A DNA stretch of 64,000 bases from Arctopsyche grandis. Taxonomy: Eukaryota > Arthropoda > Insecta > Trichoptera > Hydropsychidae. Positions 25,574-36,500 of this stretch are shown here, one piece after another. The position numbers were made by a program, and so were the translations under genes. The DNA lies in the NCBI RefSeq assembly GCF_051622035.1, contig NC_135365.1, positions 16,472,001-16,536,000 of the forward strand. The letters are read 5' to 3'. How positions within the stretch are numbered: position 1 is the stretch's first letter; every line of letters begins with the position of its first letter. Under the pieces are notes generated by a model that searched no databases, had not been told where the DNA came from, and worked only from the letters and a program-made list of their open reading frames with translations.

Positions 25574-27083
25574 TGTTGGTCATAATTAATTTGCCGCCTT
25601 GGGGCAGATTCCTAACAATGTTTGAATGAAATTTTAAATTGTTTTAGTTTTATACGCTATATAGACTGACCCCTATGATTTTATTATACGATATCGAAAT
25701 CTATTTTGTGATATATACCTACATACATAATACTTGTCTCTGAAAATTCTTATGAAATGTTTTTGAAATTTTGGTGCTACCTTTGTTTAACTATTGATAA
25801 GCTCCTGGTTAAATTCCAATGTTGAATTCGTAAAACTTACATCGAATATTTAGTGACTGAAGAAGGACTGTTGTTACCATTTCATTATTATGCACAGAAA
25901 ATGTGCGCCGAGTCGTTGTCTCTTAGCGGAGTGTGTTGTAAGCTTTGAGCGAAATAAATATATATAGTAAAGTTTATAATATGCTCTGTTGGGTAACATT
26001 TAATCGCATAAATATGTTAAATAGAGCTTCCTGTATATAAATATAATATATGCATACATATTTACATGAGTATATGCGCACTTTAATATATTTTAGATTA
26101 AATTGCTGTAAGCAAATTGTATAATTGCGCATTTACTGAAATTCTTAAAGCTAATATTTGTACATATAAAGTTGTATTATTTTGTATAATAGTTATTATT
26201 TTAAGTTTTTTTTTATTATTTATTGTAATCTTATTCGTACAATGTACGATTTTGACATCTGAACGTTTCACTTTTTTTTTTTTAATATCACAAGTTACGA
26301 ATTTATTGTTTGGTAATCATGACATTAAGTCTCAAATGTTGATTGAAAATATAACAATATGTGTATTGATGATACGGGTTTTGTGATTTATGATATATTC
26401 AGTACTTTTTAAAAGAAATGATTTCACGCTCAAGCTCAGATTGTTTTGATTTATAATCTTTCCATTTTTACGGTCAACATTCATAATAATGCAAGTAATG
26501 AATAGTTTTGTGCATAAATATATGTAGGTACTAACTTTGTACAATTGTACTGTCATATAAAAAGAAACGAATAAATTTACTATCTCATATTTCGGTACAT
26601 ATGTATTTATGTTTAAATATTTTTTTGATGTTTGTTTTTCTTATTATGAAAATTTTATAGAATTAATTTTTAATACGAACTATTTTGTGATAATTTATTA
26701 AGAACACTATATTATAATGAGAAAGTATTGGATCTATAAAAATTAAACATTTGAAAATAAATACAATTTTTATTGATTTTTTTTATGTCTGCTAAAGAAA
26801 AAGAACAAAAAGAGTTTGATAAATGAGTTTGCTCCTGAATTACGTAAAGCATATACGAGCGTTTCTGCGAAGATTTTTTATTATTTCGTTAACAACACCG
26901 TGATTTTTTTTCTTTTGCTGCAGCTTTACTATATTTTTAGGGTAAGTTGGTGATTAATTTGTAAAGAAATACTTTCATTTATGTTTTAAATTGCTTGTGA
27001 GTCTTAAATAGATATTTTTTTAATCAAAAGCAATTCTTTTTAAAGAGAGAAATGCAAGTATTATAGCATTAATAAAAACTAGA
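25574..27083. other. Non-coding stretch, nothing recognised
   Basis: Very AT-rich intergenic DNA. No exon or element boundary was supported. Confidence 0.5.
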
Positions 27084-27556
27084 ATGTTTTATAAACATAA
27101 AATCGCGACAATAGAGGGTATAAGTTATACGGCTTTTTGCAAAATAAGGAAGCACTTTGGCGATTTAACTTTCTTCCAGATGTTAGACAAGCAAAATGAT
27201 GACAAGATATGGGCAGAGTATTTCAAAGAGCATGAAAAATCGGTTGAGCTGATGAAAATTGTGTCTTTTATGTCCATTCCTGCAGTAATGCTTACCCAGA
27301 AAGAGTGTTTAGTCACATGAAGTGTGTGGACGAAGGCTAGGAATAACATGAATATCACCTTAGTAAAGGCGAAATTGCAAATAAGACCTCTTTTACTCTT
27401 ATGTATATATTTTTTTGTATTCGAATAAAGGAACCAAAGTAATATTTTCCGCACGTAAAAACTATAAAATATGTTCCGAACGAATAAAAAAAATATATAA
27501 AAATTGAGTTTTGAGCCATTTGTCCCGGAATAGTCTCAGAAAAAGTTGGCAACCCT
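27084..27556 (+). mobile_element. hAT transposase relic
   Basis: Two frames together carry hAT C-terminal signatures: FMSIPA, then ERVFSHMKCV, then WTKARNNMNITLVKAKLQIR, with in-frame stops and at least one frameshift between them. The right end TTGGCAACCCT near 27546-27556 matches the CAGGGTTGCCA terminal repeat seen at 3299-4450. The left end was not found. Confidence 0.65.
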
Positions 27557-27589
27557 AACCATATCCCAATCAGTGTGTTTTCGCCCTAA

Positions 27590-28031
27590 AGGTCTGACCG
27601 CACTATACGACAACCCAACGATCCTTCACTTCACAACAGTACGCGACCAAATATTGTTTGTATAAAATTGTATGAGATATAGCGCACTGCACGACAGTCG
27701 CATGACGTAGAACGTCACCTTGCGTCAAAGTTGACTTTTCGACCAACTTTGATGAATGGTGTCGTTGAGTGGGGGGTTGCCTTGCGACAATTATTCTCCT
27801 TCTTCATATCGTGACTTTGAAATAGCATGTAGCCATAATCTTTTGGGTTTTCTCGATTGTTCTTCCTCGCATATCAAAGATACTATAATAGCGTCCGTTT
27901 CGTCCATTTTGCTCCGAGATATCGAACCAATGATCGACACAATCTGTCGTTCAAGTACGGTTTACCTAATATTGTCGCACACTGTTGTGAAGTGAAGGAT
28001 CGCTCGGTTGTCTTATAGTGCGGTCAGACCT
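27590..28031. mobile_element. PIF/Harbinger-like MITE, first of a pair
   Basis: Inverted ends of about 58 bases starting AGGTCTGACCGCACTATA on both sides, flanked by TAA at 27587-27589 and 28032-28034. The interior is not a palindrome. Confidence 0.75.
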
Positions 28032-28034
28032 TAA

Positions 28035-28218
28035 AGGTCTGACCGCACTATACGGTCGTCGACTGCTGCAGCACGACAAAACACGGCAAAGTTGATACAA
28101 AAGGCAACTCTGTAGCGTGACGCGTAGTGCGTTATATCTCATACAATACAATTTCATACAAACAATATTTGGCCGCACGCTGCCGTTCGTGTCGCAGACG
28201 CATAGTGCGGTCAAACCT
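28035..28218. mobile_element. PIF/Harbinger-like MITE, second of a pair
   Basis: Same terminal AGGTCTGACCGCACTATA; the right end reads AGGTTTGACCGCACTATG on the reverse strand. It abuts the first MITE and shares its TAA. The right flank is ATA, so that duplication has mutated or the second element used the first one's edge. Confidence 0.7.
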
Positions 28219-29087
28219 ATAGACTGTCATAAAATAGAGGATTCGAAAGAAAATTCAAATTTAAAATCAATTAATATATTTTTCAAATAAATAATAAATT
28301 TCGGTAATAAATAGCACAATACACAATCTAATAATCAGTAAAAACAATCCAACATATTCAAATTTTAAATAAACACAGTCCAATTGCAAAAAAAAAATAT
28401 CATACATACATATATTGCAATGTAATACAAAATAAATCTTAGCAGTAGCATATATCCATCACAAAACTTATCAAATATGCGTACATATCTTGTACAATAT
28501 TGGAAAAAAAGTAAAACAAATATCAAAAAACTTTTATTTGTCACTAGGGAATATTCACCTCTATACGCTTAATACGAATCATAAATGGAAAACAATTTAT
28601 TATTCGTTAAAAGAGAGTTTCTTATATACGTACGTAGTATTGAGGAGTTATTAATAATTCTTGAAAAAAAAAATAAAACAATACAATTCGTTACCAAGTA
28701 ATATTAATTTACTTAGACGCTATGTAAATCTATCCAATATTTAATCGTTAATATATACACACTGGAGCTAATAAAATTAATACACAAACTTCAATAAAAA
28801 TTATTAGGTCGTAAGCGATGCTATACATTGATGGTATATCAATTTGATGACTAGACATTAACCGTAGAATAATGCAGAACAGAAAATATAAAGACATGAA
28901 TTGGAATGAGGCAAACGAAATATATATACATACGTATAGTACGAGTGCTATACTTTTATAGAAAATATAAATATATAAAAGAACCATTAACTCCTTCGAA
29001 ACAGATCTATATGTTTCATGATTATTGATATTATATCTATTTAGTATAGATGCATAATATATTTCACTAGAGTATCATACTTATACA
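28219..29087. other. Non-coding stretch, nothing recognised
   Basis: AT-rich intergenic DNA between MITEs; no exon seen on either strand. Confidence 0.5.
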
Positions 29088-29304
29088 CAGTAGCGGCTCG
29101 TGAAAATTCATAGTGGTAGGGCTGCAGAGATAAATCAGGCTGTAGTAGCTCGTTAACCAAACCGGTGATCGAATGAAAACAAAAATAGCATGCATATGTA
29201 CTATATTGGGAGGTCTGCAGCCCGCAGCCTATGTAAACGACAAACATAGCATGCATTTGTACTGTACTGGGGGGGCTGCAGCCCATATGGACGAGCCGCC
29301 ACTG
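29088..29304. mobile_element. hAT-type MITE
   Basis: Ends CAGTAGCGGCTCGTG and, from the right, CAGTGGCGGCTCGTC. A perfect 8-base duplication CTTATACA is at 29080-29087 and 29305-29312. The interior contains two related blocks with GCATGCAT, TGTACT and GGGCTGCAG. Confidence 0.9.
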
Positions 29305-30894
29305 CTTATACATAATATATAGCTGAAGAGCCGAGATAAATTGCACATACGCAAATTTGTACAGCACCCGGTCCATCGCATCAGCACAGATTATTAAGTA
29401 GCTTTCTTTATTTTATTTATCAAGTAATTGCCTATGCGATTGTCGGATGCTAGTCATTTAATTTCACAAAGGCTTGATCACATTTTAGAAATTTCGGCGT
29501 GCCTTTGTTTAGTATGCAATAAGTAATAGGCTCAATAGCATTTCAAAAGAATGATATTCGCCTTCATGAAACGAAAGAAGTATGTGCAACTTATTAAAGT
29601 TAACCAAATTTAACAATTTCAGTATAATATCAATAACAAACACAATTTTATTGAGAACACAAGCAGCGTAGCACCACTTCATAAGTTCGGTTTGCTTTAA
29701 CGGTCATAGTGATAAATTAGTAATTCGTATGTGTGAAATAAAAGCAAATTAAAAATAGCATACTATCCACAACTATCAATAAAAATAAAAATAGGCCATT
29801 GGAAAATTAAAACGCCAAAAATAGTATCAAACGTTTACAATGCAAAAAATTGTATATTTTGTCAGTCTTATATTTTGGCTTTGTTTAATCGATTAGGCGT
29901 GTACATTGATTATTGGAACTGAAAATGCAATCAAATCACGCTTGTATTCGTTTCAATTATACCATTATTGCTATTCGTATATATAAAAATAATGGATGTG
30001 TAAAAAAAAATTCGTTGTGGAATGGAAAAAATTGCATAAATACAAAACAGAGTATAAAATGCAATATAAAATCGTACCAAAATTTAAATGAAAGAAAAAA
30101 ATATATATAAAAAAATCAGCAGTGCTTGGCACGAGAACTACATCAATTTTGTGAGGGCACTATTCAATACTTTTAACAAATTTCAACACTTTACAATTTA
30201 AATACTTACAATCGAATCGATACAAATACTCAAACTGAGTAAAATCGAAAATAAATATAAAATACAATAGATTATTTAATTTTTTTTCAATAAATATACG
30301 AAGAGAGTGAATACCAATTGTAATTGTTTAGATTTCGCTTTTAAAATAAAATATAATAAATAATAAATATTTATATATGTATATATATTACACATTGTAA
30401 ATAATGTCTACTTGTACTTTGAGAATAATCGTATTATTAATAATATGAAATACTTTTTACATGCCGGGGGGGGGGGGGGGGGGGACGAATACGTATCTAG
30501 TTTACTTCAAAATAATTATCATGATGAATTGTTTTAAAATTCATAATATACATAATATCATTCTATGTATATACACAGTATTTTCTCATTGTTATCAAAA
30601 TAATTCCTTTGTTATTTTTAATTTAAACGTGTCATTTTGTGCATAAAAAAATGTCATAAATATCTTTTCGAGTATGTTTACATATGTATAAGGCTGCTTT
30701 GAATCATTGGTAGTCGACGAATGCGATTTAAATTTTTGATATGTACACTAAAATCGTTTTTATGAAATGGACGAACTATTTACAAAACATGAACGGTATA
30801 TTTAATGAATATATTGCATTTATAGTTGGTGTATTAGTCTCACAAATACACGAGGATATTGTAATATTAAATATTTAAAAACTCTACCAGACAA
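29305..30894. other. Non-coding stretch with a G19 run
   Basis: AT-rich; may include the 3' UTR of the minus-strand adaptor-like gene. It holds an uninterrupted run of 19 G at 30466-30484. Confidence 0.5.
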
Positions 30895-31472
30895 TTAACC
30901 CTTCGATTGCCGACTTCTGTTCTGTTGAAAGCCCGCTACGCTGAAAATTTCGCCAACACTTCCAACTAGAATTATTTAGAAATCCAATAGAAAGCAGGTA
31001 TAAAAATTGTAACTAATCCAAACAAACCCTAGATAACTACCCCCGAGGATTTCGAGTTTTGTAAAGGTGTGTTTAGACTCTCTAATATATCTTGCAACAA
31101 TGTAAAATAAACAAAATAAGTCTATTAACGAATGTATTTTTTCAAAACTAGTTCTTCATTGTCGTTAAAATGTAATGCTAACAATCTAAATGCCAAGCCA
31201 CAATCTAAAATACTCAGCAGTTAGGGATTTCCATCGGGAAATTTTGCTATGGTTATAAATTTAGAAATTCCGGTGTAAACCAGTCTTTATAAACGTTGAC
31301 AAATGAATGACACGGATTACACGGCTCATGTTCAATGCATTTTTTTTAAATGCTACCTGGAAAGGCTTAGCGGGTAGTATTCTTGTTTAATTTGTGCATG
31401 CTCAAAATACAATTGCCAAAATGGACTTATGGCAAAACGCCGATCGGCGTTGGTCAGCATTCAAAGGGTTAA
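30895..31472. mobile_element. piggyBac-like MITE with TTAA, family B copy 1
   Basis: Begins TTAACCCTTCGATTGCCGAC and ends TCAGCATTCAAAGGGTTAA. TTAA flanks both ends, the piggyBac target. Collinear with 55219-55759. Confidence 0.85.
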
Positions 31473-31634
31473 GTAGAAAATTTTTCCTCTAACTAAACGA
31501 AAGAAAAACCTGATACGATGTAATATTTTCTACATTGTCTACTAAAATTTTGATTTATATATTACGTATGTAACATTAATTGTAGGAATTCAACGTTTAG
31601 CCAGCTCGTCAGTCTGACCCTGCAGTTGCTTTGA

Positions 31635-33476
31635 TTAAACTTGGAAGTAGTCTGCAACGGGCGTATTCTCCGGTGGATAGCTAAGAGTGGATCCGTTCGC
31701 TCTATTATCATTTTTATCATCACTGTGCTTGTCATGTTTCAGTATAGACTTAACTTTCTCGTAACTCGTCGAAGATCCGCTCCTTTGAAAGTTCGGACCG
31801 TCTGAGCCGGCATTGGTGCTGGTTTTCACCTTCTCATAAGGTGGATCTTTAGCAGCTCCGTCGAAGAACTTTACACTCTCGTAATTGGGATCTTTCGGGC
31901 CGACCGATTCGTAGTTAGGATCGGACTCGCTGCCGGTATTATAAGGATTTTCATGAGGCATCGATTCATAGTTCGGCTCCGACCCGAAGTTTTCGTTATT
32001 GTTACTCCAATTGTGGTCGGGAACTTTAGGCTTTTTATTAATGACGGAATATCCCGGTATGTTGTTTTGGGATTTATTATTCCTGATAGAGGCGTAAGGT
32101 GGTGTGGCGTTTCTAGACCGCAATACTTCGTAATTCGGGTCTGGATCGGAGGTGTACCTTTCTGATCGGCGGATGTGTTCATATCCCGGATCGTTGCTGA
32201 TCAAGCTGTCTGGTCCGCTGGGAACGCTTTCGTATCCTGGCTCGTTGATGGGACTTGCACCTCGTCCATCGTGGAGAGTTATTCGATGTAAAATATCAAC
32301 GGAATTGTGCGAATGTTGCATCAGCCCACCGGAAACGGTCGGGATAACTTTGTGTTTCTGATTTTTGCTCGATTCTTTAACAGTCTCGTATCCGGGGTCG
32401 ACTTTTTCAGCTTTGATCGGATTGGCTGTCTTTGTGACGGTTTCGTAACCGTGGCTTTTATTTCTTATCCTGTCTATGGTCTCGTATCCAGGATCGTCCT
32501 TATTCAACTTTTGAACGTTAAGGATTTTAGTATCTTGCAATGTTGCTGAAGTCGTCGGACTAGAACCGGAAAGCCTTTTTGCATCGATCGGCTTTGATAA
32601 CTTATCTTCATCATTTTGACTGCTCTTTTTCCGACTGGAGTTTGAGGCGTGTTCTCTCGTCAGAGGAGCATCATCGAAATTGGAAAGTCGAGAGGAAGGC
32701 TGAGAGCGATGATCAGGTGTAGAATGACTGCTCAATTTAGTCTTCTTCATAACTTTCGCATACATTTCTTCAACGTTCTTTATAGGACTGCCAGTGACGT
32801 TGGGCTGGCTGACAGTCAGACTTTTGCGTGGTACTTCTTGATCAATGGCTGCGTAAATGTCATTGGTTCCATCGATAGTGTTGTAAATGGCATCGCCTGT
32901 CTTTTCGGCAGGTTTATCAAATGAAAAGTTCAACTCTCTAGCAACGAGCGGTCTAACGAGATCGCCCGAACTGAATCTATGCTTATCTACGGGATAATTG
33001 CACCCGTAAAAATCAGACGAACTGACGCAACTGTTATTTCGTTGATGTTTTTCATTGAGACTCCGTCGCAATTTATCATTATCGTGAAGGTTTCCTGAAA
33101 GTAAACAAAAAATTCGATCATCCATTAAATCAATCAACAGTAAAAAAAAAATCGCTTGTCTTGATTAGAATGTACAGATTTAAATTGAAACATAATACAA
33201 TCCATCAAAACCGGATTATACTATTATATTGAATTACTGATACGTATTAATTTAATAATTAGTTTCATATTAAATGTATACATTATTAATAATCTCACTT
33301 GATAATTTAAAACTTTTTTAAGCACAAAAACATAGATAATGAAATACATTAGGCAATATGTATGTACTTGAAACGTTTATAATAAACATGCAAGTATGAT
33401 AAGGCTTTAATGTATTGCATCGGATGTGTATAATCACAGATAAGTACTAATACGCCAATGAGTATTACAATAAAAA

Positions 33477-33540
<64 letters not shown>

Positions 33541-36500
33541 CAGACATAAAAACCATGCAAAAAACATTTTAAAAATAAAAATGAGTCATTAATCACACAA
33601 TTAAATACGGCATTCGTTTCACTAAAGCGATCAATGAATCAATCAAAACTAATGATTTATGAGAAAAACGTGTGCTATAACATTTCAATCATCAAAAATT
33701 ATTTATAACATAAGAACACGACAAACTACACCTCAATGCAGCGAAATTGTCCAATTAAGCATTAACAAAATTTATATTAAATAAAATTTATACCAGTGCT
33801 AGATATTTTATGGTGTTTACTGCTTTTATTGTGATTAACAGGGCTCTCTTGACTCTTCCGATGAGGCACCGGCACAACCGCTAGTACATCAGATGTCGAA
33901 GGTTGCGGCGGCGGAGGCAGAGGTGAATTCGCCTGTCGCTTTTCCGGCTTCGGAGATCCTAACGTACCTACCGATCCTGTGCAACTAGAATTAGACGCTA
34001 CAAAAAGATAAACAACATGGTTATATAGACGTAAAAACCGAACAATCGATGTAGAAATGAAACTCAATGAAGAACATGCATTAATTAACGCACTCACTCA
34101 CCTTGACGTGTATGTTTTTGATAGGTAGAAGCCGCAGGTGCTTCAGCACTTATTCGTCTGAAAAAAAGAGCTGTTGTATTGACTATTTACATCATTTATA
34201 ACTGGCTTGGATTATGATTATTACCTAGGATTTACTTCGACTGTTTCCGTCGATGGAACAGTGGTAGTTGCATTGAACACGGTGGTGTTAGTTTGTACAT
34301 TTGTACTTCTCGTATTTGCGACGGTGGTGGTCGTTGCAACAATTGGAACGGGTTGAACGGGAGGAGGCTGTATTTGAGCGTAAGTTTCTGATCCACTCGT
34401 ATAGACAGGATTGGACGGTTCTTCGATAGCGGCATACATCTCATCTATAATAGTAAAATTTGCTATAAATGGAATGAACACTTCCTTTTCCCATTAATCC
34501 ATCCCAAATTGCTTTAGTGGTCGTCGCACAGCGTTTTCAATTTATATTTTGTGTATAATCATTACGTGTAATGATGGTATTTGGTATTTATGTACAAAAG
34601 TTTGACCATAGGTGTCACCTTGGGCAACCTGTAGAGGTACCTATGGTCGAGGTTAATATTATATACTAGTGTTGTACCCGATGATATATCATGGCATGGT
34701 GTTGGCATATTAATTTATTAACTAAAAAAAATTAAAAGAAATGTGTCGTCACGCAGTCGAATTTTTTTCAAATACCTTTTAAATATATTTATATTTATAT
34801 TTAATTGTTTAATACGAAAACAATATTAAACACTAATAGAAAAATTAATTAATTAAATAAATTTTCAATAGATGGTGATAAATTCTCTGTCAAGCGGAAA
34901 CATTAGTAGCGATCAGTATATATAGAAGTTTTTTTATTTTGTTATTGTATTTAGCTATGACTTACATATGTATATCGAATCGAAACGAGTATTATAGTAC
35001 TGCGAGCATTATCTCAGACACACAGACGGGATAGCGATATTATATATAAAATGATGGATAAATAAATAAAGAAATTAATATATGGATACTTTTTTGTTGT
35101 CAATATGATGAAAAAATATTGAAATATGCTTCTGTTTTTAAAAAATAAATAAATTGCCGATTTTCTATATATGTAAAGTGATTTGCAAAAACTTCATACA
35201 AGTTACATTGCATATAAGCTGATCTGTGATGTAAGATGTAGACGAATTTCTCATTGACTCCTTACATACATATGTACGTAGTGTCAACTAATGGTTTAAT
35301 CCGAGATGAGGATTAGGCTTCGGATGGGATCAAAATATAAGTATTCTAGATGCCAAATCTCTATTTCGGTATCTATATTTTGTCACACATGACACTTATA
35401 TTAATTTCTCATAAAAATTGAATCTAAAATCGATTTGACTTCCAAAAGACATAATCAGTTGTACGAATTGACGTATAATATGTATGTATACCTGAATCAT
35501 CGGAAACTGTTGCATAATGTGGCTGAGATATTGCAGCTGTCGTTGTATTTGTGCGTATGGAACTAAGCGGTTCTCGAACGCTTATGCTAGTATAACCCTC
35601 TATAATATAAAAAAAAAATAGAAATTAATATCAAAACCGTATATTCATATGTCCATGATCCAAAATTAATATATGTACATATGATATAATACTGACTTGC
35701 TGAATCCACAGAATCTCCGCTGAAATGATTAGGCTGTTGTACTGGAGGCTCTTCAAGAGCGTTAATAACTGGAGCGATTGAAACAACAGGAGGGGTCATA
35801 TAAGGTAAATCACGACTTGAAGACACTTGACCACTGATAGCATTGCTTGCTGTTATTACGGGACCTTCTATAATGAAAATAAATTGATTTAATTCAATGA
35901 AAAATTTGGTATGAATAAAATTATGTATATATGTATGTACTATACTAGTGCGAACCTGTACTAGATTGACTCTCGTCAGATAGATTAGATAGTAATGGTA
36001 AAGTTGCACTTGCATTTCTGACGACAGTTTCATTTTCAACGGTGGTCTCTTCAGTTCTGTAAAATGCAAAGCTTAGTGACGAACATATCGACGCATTGAA
36101 ATATCAATAATTAAATAGCTGGTGTCGAACCCGTGATTGCCGTCTCGTAATTTAGCATATGCGTGTTCGTAAGCATGATCAGACCTCCTCGTCGTGTTTG
36201 GTGAACTTTGTTCAGATACTCCTAAAGTGAAAAGTGATAAGTAATATAAATGAAAAATAATGCGAGACAATTAGTGAGTGTTGCGTTTTTTTGTTTGATG
36301 TATCATCAAAAAAAAAAATTGTACGTTTGTATATCATAGATCAGATCAGATATTCACTGAAATGCAGGAGCTACGCGTTTGAAGTGGCCGCAACTTTGGA
36401 AAAAGATAAAATCAACAATAATTTTGATTACGAGAATTGATATTGATTTAATATCTAAAAGACAATATGTACATGCATCTAATATCGCCGCATTTGAAGA

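Noticed and set aside
27756-27995. Open frame of 79 codons
   Set aside because: It falls within the first PIF/Harbinger-like MITE and has no domain.
31871-32924. Several frames on both strands inside the adaptor-like last exon
   Set aside because: They are shadows of the repetitive DPGYE/DPNYE coding sequence.
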